Shown piece after piece: positions 19,770 to 31,000 of a DNA stretch of 64,000 nucleotides (the stretch's first letter is position 1; the number at the start of each line of letters is the position of its first letter). The translations under genes were made by a program, and so were the position numbers. The notes beneath the pieces were generated by a model that had not been told where the DNA came from, ran no database searches, and saw only the letters and a list, made by a program, of their open reading frames with translations. The stretch comes from Limnomonas spitsbergensis (taxonomy: Eukaryota > Chlorophyta > Chlorophyceae > Chlamydomonadales), in contig JAYJMM010000041.1 in assembly GCA_037349105.1 (NCBI GenBank), positions 9,360,501-9,424,500 of the forward strand, read 5' to 3'.

Positions 19770-22700
19770 TCACACTGGGTCGTCCGGGTCGTACTCATCC
19801 ATACCAGGCGCTTCCGGTGAGGCGCCCTCATCCCCATCATTAAAGATGTCCACCCCCGCCTCAACACCCAGGCCGTGTTGCCCGTAGTCACTGGAGAAGC
19901 CCCCCCTTGCTTCGCTCTGCATCAGGCCGGCCATGGGGGAGTGCGGCTGCTGCTGGTGCATGGGCTGGCCGCTGGCGCTGGGCCCCAAGTTCAAAAGCCC
20001 ATCCTGCACACAACAGGAGGTTCATGTACAAAATGTATACCGTACTACCGGCACCGTAGGGACATAGGTAATAAAAAGAGCACAATTTTAAACATGCATT
20101 AAAATATTCATAGGCTGAGATCATGCAGTCAGGCATTATTTGATTCTTTCAGTGCTTCTCAATCGTTTATCCAGTAGCAACAAAACAACCTTCGCCCTAC
20201 CCTACGCAAAAAAACGCCAGTCCCCTGCTCAATCGTCCCCATCGTTCACTAGAGCAGAAGCACACTTGCAACATGCCCACCACCCTGAACGCACTCCAGG
20301 CACGTGCCTACCTGAGGCATGAACTCGGCCAGCGACTTCGCCAATGTGAGCAGAGTATCCTGATTGGACAGGTGTGCCGCCAGCTGAGCTGCCATCTCTT
20401 CTGTCATTGTGAAATCAAGGCCCGTTGAGGAGGCGGCGGCTTGCGGGGGCGCCTCGGCCGGGGCCTGATCGGCAGCACGAGCATGCGCTCCCATCCCATT
20501 CGGTGCCTGGTGCTGCTGCTGCTGTTGTTGCTGCTGCCCTGACGGAGAGGCTGCTGTTTGCGGGGGTCCCAGTGGCGGCATCATCATGGGCACAGCAGCA
20601 GACACCATTGGCCGTGGCACGCCCATACCCCCAAACCCCGGCATTGCCGACCCAGCCATCATCATTGGCACCATGCCGGGCATCTGCATGGCATCCACGC
20701 CATGCGGCCACAAAGGGTTGGGAGGCGGGTGCATGGGCATGTGGCCTGGTGGGGGGCCCATCTGGAGTGCCAGATGAGCTGGCAGGGGCGTTGCGTAGCT
20801 AGGGAGCTGCGGGGGAGGGGCGGGAGCTGCTGCGGCCGCCACTGTCGCCGCCGCAGCAGATTCTGCGGCCTGTTTCTGCTTCTGCTGTTGCTGTTGCTGC
20901 TGAAGCATCCGAAATCGGTCTTCCACTCCTCTTTGGAGCAGCTCAAAGGACCGCACCTGGTCCTCAGCTCTCGATAGACCACCCTCCTGCATTCATTACA
21001 GGGCACACAAAGGGGTAATTTCTTTCAAGAAAACGGAATTTCTCTTTGAATAACACGAAAAAATCTTCCTGTTGCACTTGGAAATAGGCACGCAAGGAAT
21101 CATTTCTGCAACAACAGTATTATGACATGCCCCTCTCCAACTACGTACCTGTCGTGTCAACATTATCCTCAGCTCAGCCAGGGCTTTTCTGCGGGCTGTC
21201 ACCTCCGCCTGGAGCATCTTCACACAGTTGGTGTACACATCCCGGGCCGACGCCACTTCAGCAAACGCGCCGTCTGTCGACACACTCTGCGGCGATGCAG
21301 GCATTGTTCATTCAGGGGGCTTAAGCTACAACTCAGCTGTATACACCGCCTACGGCGAAGGGGGATAGGTGCTGCAACTCCTGCAAGGTATGATAGACGC
21401 TACGATCAGTGGATATGTGTGGAGCCCAAGCCTGTGGTAGTCACCAGCCCTCTAAATTTGCTTCCCATGCACCCTGCTCAAGTTTGAGGCAGTATCCAGC
21501 CATCTAGCTGCCCTTTCCCCCACATCAGGAAAAGGAACGGATGCAGGGTCCTTGTAAGGAAAACAACCCTTTTTCCTCTCACCGCTTTGATCTGCCTGGT
21601 CCGGTTAATGACAAACGAGACGGTCTGCTCAGCCTTGGTCACCTCGAGCAGCATATCCGGAAGCCTCCCACAACCCTGTGGCGCAGGGAGTGTCAAGAAG
21701 ACAGGTCTGAGGTACAGACACAGTGATCGCAAAAGCATGAGCTTAATGGATGAAGGAAGAGAGACAGGGATAGCCCAGGCGCGAGGCTTAAGGAAGCGAG
21801 TGGACAAAAAGGAATTTCAGGCAGGTAGGCCTCACGCATGAGCAGGGCGATGTGCATTGATACAGGGCGCATTGTAGACTGCATCGATCCCCTACGTAAA
21901 TTTTGGATACCGCCAAGAGCGGCGCAGGACGGGATTCAAATTCCATGCTCGTAATAGATGATCCAATTCATTGGGTGCTAAGAGGGCGCACATGCAGGTG
22001 CGCATGGCCCTTCATGTACTGCCCAAACCTACGACTGAGCGCCATGCACAGCCAAGATTCGCCACACATGCCTTGATTTATAAGACTTCCATGAGCAAGC
22101 ACAACATGCTGGTTGAGAAGTACATGCAACGCATAGATCCCATGTACGCACATTGGTCTGTATGTATCCCGATCGTGTCAATCAGTCTGTATACATCCCG
22201 ATCATGCCAATCAGTCTGTATGGATCCCATCCATGCCAATCAGTCTGTCTATGTGAGTGATTACACCGTGCAGGATCCTCATGCAGGGCCCAAACATGTG
22301 CCATGCATCGTCATATCCGATCACTCAATTGATGGAACAGCGAGCAAATGCACCATGCGAGGGTGCCATGCATGCATGCATTGCAGGAAAGCCCATGCAC
22401 GGCTACAGCCTATGAGCCATGCAAGCTCCGCCCTCACTTGAAGCTTCTTGAGGTCGCTGGAGGCCATGGCACTCGGAGGCTGCGCTTTTGCTGCAGCGGC
22501 GTTGCTGCCTGCCGGCGTTCCTGCTGGTGGCACTGGTGCCGCAGGTTTGGAGGCGGATATCCGAATAGCATCCTTGAGGTGTTTGGTCTGGTTGGGCGAG
22601 AACACACGGCGATCCTCCCACACGTTGATAAGACGCTCCACAGATTTTTTCGATTTATCGTCAGCACGCTGCGCAAAGTCCCTCACGGCCTTTACAATTA

Positions 22701-23044
22701 CCCTGCGTTTGAATGCCATGCGAGATGGTATCGTCGGCACCGAGCATCGACGGGGTGCAAAGATCTACTGCAAGACGTGTGTCAGTTTACAACTCTCACT
22801 TCGCGAACTCGTCCGCCCAGTCTTTCCCTTTCTTGCGGCCCTCTTGAAGGACATGATTGGCGAGGTACAGCAGCGCAAGCTTTCGCTCAGGGGGACATCG
22901 ACCCAACTCCTCACACCAAAACTTCACGATCGTGGCTGCATCGCTGCTGTAGAACAATAACCATTTAGACGTCCCCTCTATGGACTGCTGCGATTGGTTC
23001 AAAGTAGAAAGCTTCTCCTGAAGTGCTGGTTTGGGCGCTTCCAT
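19770..23044 (-). CDS. CID-domain protein of the RPRD1/Rtt103 type
   Basis: Six exons on the minus strand: 23044-22800, 22702-22438, 21675-21583, 21286-21149, 20986-20312, 20003-19770. All junctions are GT-AG, phases agree and the product has 549 residues. The N-terminus (about 1-135) is a CTD-interacting domain: LSTLNQSQQSIEGTSKWLLF, FWCEELGRCPPERKLALLYL, then VERLINVWEDRRVFSP. Such proteins bind the phosphorylated tail of RNA polymerase II and act in transcription termination or recycling of the tail. A coiled-coil follows (EVASARDVYTNCVKMLQAEV, LSRAEDQVRSFELLQRGVED), then a poly-Gln run, a Pro/Met-rich stretch and an acidic tail ending YDPDDPV, like the RPRD layout. The ATG at 23044 is chosen; a GTG lies just before it. 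The 31-codon exon at 21675-21583 is the least certain. Confidence 0.93.
22154..22252. repeat. 29-bp tandem repeat in CID intron 2
   Basis: GTCTGTATGnATCCCGATC-type units start at 22156, 22185, 22214 and 22243, a constant 29-bp period. They lie inside the long intron between the second and third CID exons. Confidence 0.85.
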
Positions 23045-23755
23045 CACGGGGACCAGATCGATTTGAAACCAATTCTAGTAACAAGAAGACATGTCGATTG
23101 CGGGCATCGCTGTTTAGGGAAGCAGGCTCGACATTGGTGTACAAATGGGTTCACACACAGTAGGTAGTGTGGATGACGCTTTGTGGTGGGCGGACGCAAA
23201 TACCGGCTTCCCATATGCAGCTGGTACCCAATCATGGCCAACCATGGGTGATCATGGCCACTTTTCGCTCAATAGTTTCAATCGCTCATGCTGTCATGCA
23301 GCAGGGACCGCAACATCATTCAATGCCAGCTCGTGATATTGAAATATTGCTCAAAGCTGATTTACCAGTAGCAGACAGACAATAGGCTGAGCTAACCGAA
23401 GATGCTACCGTATCTCTGGACAGTCAGATGGCCAGTATGATCCGGTATGAGGAAATCATACCTGTGTATGCAGTCATGCCCATTATTGATAGGTAGCCCC
23501 ACCAGGCAACACAAGTTTGGGGTTGTCTGGGCTCAACCCCTTATCCCCAATCGATGGTACCGGTACAGTCCTTAACCACCTTCATTGTCTGGGATTTCCT
23601 TCTGTTCCTGGCCTGCAGCCACTCTGGGTTAGATAAACCACTATTTTTATCAGCTAGCCATAGCCATTACTTCCTTTCTGGGCCTAGCTATTGGCACTAC
23701 GCAGTCATGCAAAATGGAGCAACTCCGCATTGGACATATTTCACATATCGCATAC
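23045..23755. other. Upstream region of the CID gene, no gene seen
   Basis: This is the 5' side of the minus-strand CID gene and presumably includes its promoter. I saw no clear TATA box and no coding frame with support. Confidence 0.35.
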
Positions 23756-23792
23756 TTTTGAGCAGGGCCAGAGGTGTAACGTCATTGACATA
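23756..23792 (+). repeat. Dispersed short repeat, AGAGGTGTAACGTCATTG family
   Basis: The block GAGCAGGGCCAGAGGTGTAA followed by CGTCATTG also occurs, in either orientation and with small changes, at 24643-24720, 24866-24892, 44785-44850, 45705-45775 and 50690-50750, and in shorter form at 17940-17956. The recurring order is a GC-rich GTGGGCGCC-like block, GAGCAGGG(C)CCAGAGGTG, then TAACGTCATTG. Confidence 0.7.
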
Positions 23793-24129
23793 TTGCTTAC
23801 TAGCATTGGGCTCGCTCGTGGTTAGCCTGAGTGAGTGGCAAGGCCTTATGGGAGCCCTTTTCATCCACATCTCCTTTCTTCGGAGGCGCCTCTGGCTGCC
23901 GCGCTGCAATTTGCTCGCCGCATGGCCGTCAAGGTGCATCCAAGGCATCATTTGCCTACACGCATTCGGCTAGCGGCCACCGGTCGCCTCCAGCTGCGGC
24001 ACTTCCTTAAGAGGAGGATTCAGTCCAGCTTGTTCCAGCACTTGCGCCAGGCTTTGGGGCTAGTTGCACCTGCAGCCAGTTAGGGGGTCCTGAAGGAGCT
24101 ACACATCCAGCCTTTACAGCGCAAGGTAG

Positions 24130-24345
24130 GTGGCAGAATGTGCCCCGCTTCTACAACGCAGCGGTACCACCACCAGCGCAAGACAGCCCACTAAAGGCGG
24201 CAGCCATGGCGGCTGACATGCAGCAAGCGGTCAGACAGAGCAACGGAGGGCGCAACTGGTGCAGTCAATACCTAGGTGGTGCCTTTGAGGAGCTGGAGCG
24301 AAGAGCATTCGTCCCCAAACTGTGTCAGGCAGCGAATCCTCAGCC
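24130..24345 (+). repeat. Degraded dispersed repeat, copy B (pairs with 18566-18765)
   Basis: This is the second copy of the repeat described at 18566-18765, in opposite orientation. The frame here is open for 89 codons (24140-24409) and encodes YNAAVPPPAQDSPLKAAAM followed by AADMQQAVRQSNGG. I do not recognise the protein. Sequence upstream to about 23870 is also GC-rich and partly open and may belong to the same repeat. Confidence 0.75.
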
Positions 24346-24639
24346 CTTGTGTAGATTAGAAGGGCAATGTAGCAGGCACAAGCTGGCAGTCTTTGACTGT
24401 GGTAGTTGAACGTTGCTGAGCGTGCATGGGATGGAAGGCAGGTTGCATGGCATGGGCAGGTCCGGGTATGATGCTGGCCTTGACACTACAAGGGTGAGGA
24501 ACCCTAACACTGCCTTTCCCTTATTGGGGGGGAGAGAGTTAATTTATTTCTTCTGTGTTCCGAGCTGTGTTCCTCCCTTTCTTTTCTCCCCCCCCTCAAA
24601 TTTGCTCCCCCTCTCTCAACTTCACTATTGGGCACCCAC

Positions 24640-24722
24640 GCGGCTGAGCCTTTAAGCAGGGCCCAGAGGTTTAGAACGGTGCACACCCGCTGGGCCCTGC
24701 TGAACGCTCGGCCACGTGGGGC
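24640..24722. repeat. Inverted copy pair of the dispersed short repeat
   Basis: GGCTGAGCCTTTAAGCAGGG plus CCCAG at the left faces CTGGGCCCTGCTGAACGCTC plus GGCC at the right, so two copies of the dispersed family's arm lie head to head and could form a hairpin. A further partial copy with GGCCCAGAGGTGTAACATCA lies at 24864-24892. Confidence 0.65.
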
Positions 24723-25047
24723 TAATAGAGAAAGACTAGGCTCAATTCCAGCTACCATGCACGGCCTGGGCCATGGTGTAGCCATGCCATCCTCCTGTGT
24801 GAGGGGGCAGGAACATGGAACCCGGCATTCTAGGCGGGGGGGAGAGAAGATCGTCTGGCGGGTTCGATGGGCCCAGAGGTGTAACATCATGGAGATGCGA
24901 GAAACAGCGGCCCGTATCCCCTACTAGTGTGGCCCTCGTGATCAGCTGAAAACAGAGCAAAAACACGAAAATCACCAATTGTAGTATTTATTTGAGAGGG
25001 CAAATCTTTGGGAGCAGTGATGTGAACCAGCCCTGCGCCACCGCTTC

Positions 25048-28000
25048 ATGCCCATGCTCGGCCATGCATGCCTCTCCCATCCTCAACCAACCCGCCAACC
25101 ACCAATGACGTCACTTTATCTGAAAGCGATCAGATCGTCGTTGCATAACGGACCTCACGACGCGCCCCCTGATAATATGCGGCCTCTTAGGAGCCATCAG
25201 GCTCGTGCCACCTGTACCTCCAAAGGCCTAAATAGCTGCAGCAGCAGCAGCAGCAGCAAACTCGTCACGAACGCCGTCCATGTCCGTCGACCCTTCGTGC
25301 CAGTCGCTCTATACAGCAAGAATACCAGCACTCATTCTATGCCAAATTCCTCCCACTCCTCCTCATCACCCGCCCTGTCGGGCAGCCCGGCGCCACATCG
25401 CCCACACGTCATTGCGCGCTCTGTGACTACCCCCTCTCCTGCTACCGCTGAGCCGTCGGCATCATCGCCCGAAACAGCAGCCGATGGCGAGCCTCGGCAG
25501 TCCGGAGCGTACCCTTTCCCGGACATCGAGGCCAAGTGGCAGGCGTACTGGCTGCAGCACAAGACGTTTAGGACACCGGAGGAGGTGGACATGACAAAGC
25601 CCAAGTACTACGTGCTGGACATGTTCCCATACCCCAGGTGCCACAGTGTAGCCGGGCAGCAAGGGTGTCGGGATGATGTGCATGAGGGGGCCAACGTGGA
25701 AATGTGCCATGTATGGCCCGACATGGACCAGCATGGCCCATGTGAGAGGAGGCTTGTGATGCATGAAGCAGTGCCCGGGTGGACGGAAGTATGCAATGCA
25801 TGCGTGCATGGCATGGGCCATCATGATGCCATGCATGCAGCAGTGCCTTTGTGTGAGGAGGCTTGTGATGCGTGCATGCATGGCATGACATGGTAAGGGC
25901 CAGCATGGGATACGCCTCACTCACCCATCCCATGTATGCTGAGGCTGATTAGGATGTCAGGTGGATGTGTTGACTCATGGGATTAATATGGAGTATGCTT
26001 CCATGCCCCCAGTTGATGCATGGAGGGTATGCTGCCAGTCTGCCACCCAGGAGCGCCCCCCCCATCCTCAAGTCTGTCTGACGTTTCAATCTTGCGCCTC
26101 CCTGGAGCTTGCATCCCGCGCTTCTGCATCTGCACCCCTCTCGGTTGGTCAGGCTTGCACCTGTCAGGCCTGAAGGTGCTCCATCCCTTCCGCCAAACAT
26201 TTGCCCGCATCTCCCTGATGTGAATCCTGCCCTCCTCCTCAAGAAGATCAGGATTGGGGGTCAAGCCTCCATGTGGTCCACCTTGAACCTAACTGGTACC
26301 CCCAGCCCTCACTCTTTCATTCACTCTCCCCAAAGTGTGAACCCTGCCTCCTCGCAGTGGGTCAGGCCTGCATGTCGGCCACCCTGAGGGGTACACCGCC
26401 ACGGACATCATGGCGCGGTACAAGCGCATGCGCGGCTTTAATGTCATGCACCCCATGGGGTGGGACGCGTTTGGGCTGCCGGCAGAACAGTATGCGATTC
26501 AGGTGGGGCAGCAGGGAGTGTGACCAGGTCAAGGTTACTCTGCGGAGCTGTAAAAGGAGCGCCTTGTAAGCTATGTTCTTAAACCTGGGCTTGTTTTTTT
26601 GCCACCCGCAGTCATCCTTCTGCTGCCATGCACCACCTAACTGTGTACAAAAGTGTGACGTAGCATTGGTAGGCCACGTGAATTACGTGACCAGATCACG
26701 CGACCAGACCACCTGAGTCACATAACCTGGTAATATAACCAGATGTCATTACCAGATCAAATGACTTGGGAACTGCCAGGTCATTCCAGGAAGCCTGCTT
26801 GGTGAGTAATCATAAGACTGATACAGCTGCATATGAGCTGTACATAAGCTGTACATAAGCTGGTGCATGAGATAAGCACAGGCTGTACAGAGCTGCACAT
26901 GAGCTTCATACATCCGTCACTTGACTTGTGCCCTTCCTGCAGACGGGTACACACCTCGTGTCACAACAGAGCGTACTGAACCGCTTCCAGCAGCAGCTGC
27001 AGAGAAGCTGTACAAGACCTGCTTGTCCGCCTGCAGACCGGCACCTGACCTGCGTGTCCGCCTGCAGACCGGCACCTGACCTGCGTGTCCGCCTGCAGAC
27101 TGGCACCTAACCTGCGTGTGTGCCTGCAGACCGGCACCTAACTTGCGTGTCCGCCTGCAGACCGGCACCTAACCTGCGTGTCCGCCTGCAGACCGGCACC
27201 TAACCTGCGTGTCCGCCTGCAGACCGGCACCTAACCTGCGTGTCCGCCTGCAGACCGGCACCTAACCTGCATGTCCGCCTGCAGACCGGCACCTAACCTG
27301 CGTGTCCGCCTGCAGACCGGCACCTTATCTGCGTGTCCGCCTGCAGACCGGCACCTGACCTGCGTGTCCGCCTGCAGACCGGCACCTGACCTGCGTGTCC
27401 GCCTGCAGACCGGCACCTTATCTGCGTGTCCGCCTGCAGACCGGCACCTGACCTGCGTGTCCGCCTGCAGACCGGCACCTGACCTGCGTGTCCGCCTGCT
27501 GACCGGCACCTGACCTGCGTGTCCGCCTGCAGACCGGCACCTGACCTGCGTGTCCGCCTGCAGACCGGCACCTGACCTGCGTGTCCGCCTGCAGACTGGC
27601 ACCTGACCTGCGTGTCCGCCTGCAGACCGGCACCTGACCTGCGTGTCCGCCTGCAGACCGGCACCTGACCGGCATGTCCGCCTGCAGACCGGCACATGAC
27701 CTGCGTGTCCGCCTGCAGACCGGCACCCGACCTGCGTGTCCGCCTGCAGACCGGCACCTGACCTGCGTGTCCGCCTGCAGACCGGCACCTGACCTGCGTG
27801 TCCGCCTGCAGACCGGCACCTGACCTGCGTGTCCGCCTGCAGACCGGCACCTCACCTGCGTGTCCGCCTGCAGACCGGCACCTGACCTGCGTGTCCGCCT
27901 GCTGACCGGCACCACACCTGCGTGTCCGCCTGCAGACCGGCACCTGACCTGCGTGTCCGCCTGCTGTCCGGCACCTCACCTGCGTGTCCGCCTGCAGACG

Positions 28001-31000
28001 GGCACCTTACCTGCGTGTCCGCCTGCTGTCCGGCACCTGACCTGCGTGTCCGCCTGCAGACCGGCACCTTACCTGCGTGTCCGCCTGCAGACCGGCACCT
28101 GACCTGCGTGTCCGCCTGCAGACCGGCACCTGACCTGCATGTCCGCCTGCAGACCGGCACCTGACCTGCGTGTCCGCCTGCAGACCGGCACCTGACCTGC
28201 GTGTCCGCCTGCAGACCGGCACCTAACCTGCGTGTCCGCCTGCAGACCGGCACCTGACCTGCGTGTCCGCCTGCAGACCGGCACCTGACCAGCGTGTCCG
28301 CCTGCAGACCGGCACCTGACCTGCGTGTCCGCCTGCAGACCGGCACCTGACCTGCGTGTCCGCCTGCAGACCGGCACCTGACCTGCGTGTCCGCCTGCAG
28401 ACCGGCACCTGACCTGCGTGTCCGCCTGCAGACCGGCACCTGACCTGCGTGTCCGCCTGCAGACCGGCACCTGACCTGCGTGTCCGCCTGCAGACCGGCA
28501 CCTCACCTGCGTGTCCGCCTGCAGACCGGCACCTGACCTGCGTGTCCGCCTGCTGACCGGCACCTAACCTGCGTGTCTGCCTGCAGACCGGCACCTTACC
28601 TGCGTGTCCACCTGCTGTCCGGCACCTGACCTGCGTGTCCGCCTGCAGACCGGCACCTGACCTGCGTGTCCGCCTGCAGACCGGGACCTGACCTGCGTGT
28701 CCGCCTGCAGACCGGCACCTCACCTGCGTGTCCGCCTGCAGACCGGCACCTGACCTGCGTGTCCGCCTGCTGACCGGCACCTAACCTGCGTGTCTGCCTG
28801 CAGACCGGCACCTTACCTGCGTGTCCACCTGCTGTGGCACCTGACCTGCGTGTCCGCCTGCAGACCGGCACCTGACCTGCGTGTCCGCCTGCTGACCGGC
28901 ACCTAACCTGCGTGTCCGCCTGCAGACCGGCACCTTACCTGCGTGTCCGCCTGCAGACCGGCACCTGACCTGCGTGTCCGCCTGCAGACCGGCACCTGAC
29001 CTGCGTGTCCGCCTGCAGACCGGCACCCGACCTGCGTGTCCGCCTGCTGACCGGCACCTGACCTGCGTGTCCGCCTGCAGACCGGCACCTGACCTGCGTG
29101 TCCGCCTGCAGACCGGCACCACACCTGCGTGTCCGCCTGCAGACTGGCACCTGACCTGCGTGTCCGCCTGCCGACCGGCACCTAACCTGCGTGTCCGCCT
29201 GCAGACCGGCACCTTACCTGCGTGTCCGCCTGCTGACCGGCACTTGACCTGCGTGTCCGCCTGCAGACGGGCACCTGACCTGCGTGTCCGCCTGCAGACC
29301 GGCACCTAACCTGCGTGTCCGCCTGCAGACCGGCACCTTACCTGCGTGTCCGCCTGCAGACCGGCACCTAACCTGCGTGTCCGCCTGCAGACCGGCACCT
29401 AACCTGCGTGTCCGCCTGCAGACCGGCACCTGACCTGCGTGTCCGCCTGCAGACCGGCACCTGACCTGCGTGTCCGCCTGCAGACCGGCACCTTACCTGC
29501 GTGTCCGCCTGCTGACCGGCACCTGACCTGCGTGTCCGCCTGCAGACGGGCACCTGACCTGCGTGTCCGCCTGCAGACCGGCACCTAACCTGCGTGTCCG
29601 CCTGCAGACCGGCACCTTACCTGCGTGTCCGCCTGCAGACCGGCACCTAACCTGCGTGTCCGCCTGCAGACCGGCACCTAACCTGCGTGTCCGCCTGCAG
29701 ACCGGCACCTGACCTGCGTGTCCGCCTGCAGACCGGCACCTGACCTGCGTGTCCGCCTGCAGACCGGCACCTTACCTGCGTGTCCGCCTGCAGACCGGCA
29801 CCTAACCTGCGTGTCCGCCTGCAGACCGGCACCTGACCTGCGTGTCCGCCTGCAGACCGGCACCTGACCTGCGTGTCCGCCTGCAGACCGGCACCTGACC
29901 TGCGTGTCCGCCTGCAGACCGGCACCTTATCTGCGTGTCCGCCTGCAGACCGGCACCTGACCTGCGTGTCCGCCTGCTGACCGGCACCTGACCGCGTGTC
30001 CGCCTGCAGACCGGCACCTGACCTGCGTATCCGCCTGCAGACCGGCACCTGACCTGCGTGTCCGCCTGCAGACCGGCACCTTATCTGCGTGTCCGCCTGC
30101 AGACCGGCACCTGACCTGCGTGTCCGCCTGCAGACCGGCACCTAAATTGCGTGTCCGCCTGCAGACCGGCACCTGACCTGTGTATCCTCCCTGCAGACGG
30201 GTACGCACCCTCGTGTCACAACGGAGCGCAATGTGAACCGCTTCCGGCAGCAGCTGCAGATGCTGGGCTTCTCCTATGATTGGGACCGGGAGCTGGCCAC
30301 CACTGACCCGGAGTACTTCAAGTGAGATGGGGAGGGTGTGAGAGGGGTACGTGTGAGAGGGAGGGGGGGATGAGAAGGGGGGGGGGATGAGAGAGGGCCT
30401 GGTGACTGACAGACAACTGCTAGGCCAACTGAAAGCATTCTCATGGTCTCCATGAGTCAGTCTTCAGATGTCCTCGAAATGGGTCCTCCAAATATTGATT
30501 CATAGCATATGGTATCCCCCGCTCGACCCCAAAAGGGCCTTTCATTCGGCGCGGTATTACCGATGCTACGCGTCTCGAAGCCTCACATCAGCGCTCGACT
30601 TGCAGGAACAAACTGCTGGACTGAATATCTGGCCATTATTATCGGTATACCCCCAGGGTCGTGGTATAACGTTTACGTATACGCAAAGGATAGCCCAAGG
30701 CCCCAAGCTGAGCATGTCCCCACGCTGAGCATGTTGCACCCTGATCCGGTGCTGTTTGTCTTGCATTGCTTTCAACCTTTGCCTGTTGCTTACATATCGG
30801 CGCGGTGGAACTTCATTCGGCCCTTTGACTAGTGTGATTGAATCGATGCATGAAATGTAGTGATTGGACTGTTCAATTGAAGCAATTGATTGAATTTGTG
30901 CGCAGGTGGATGCAGAGGGTCTTCATCCAGTCTTTTTAACTTGCCTGCTTGAATTAATACTGCTAAATGGATGGATGGAATAGATGGATATAATTGATTG

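Noticed and set aside
27015..30196. A CRISPR-like array
   Set aside because: The 31-bp units are directly adjacent, with no unique spacers, and the context is a eukaryotic intron.
27231..30208. Many long open frames on both strands with Cys/Arg/Gly repeats (such as GLQADTQV)
   Set aside because: They are a by-product of a stop-poor 31-bp unit that cycles through all frames; the region is intron 2 of LeuRS.
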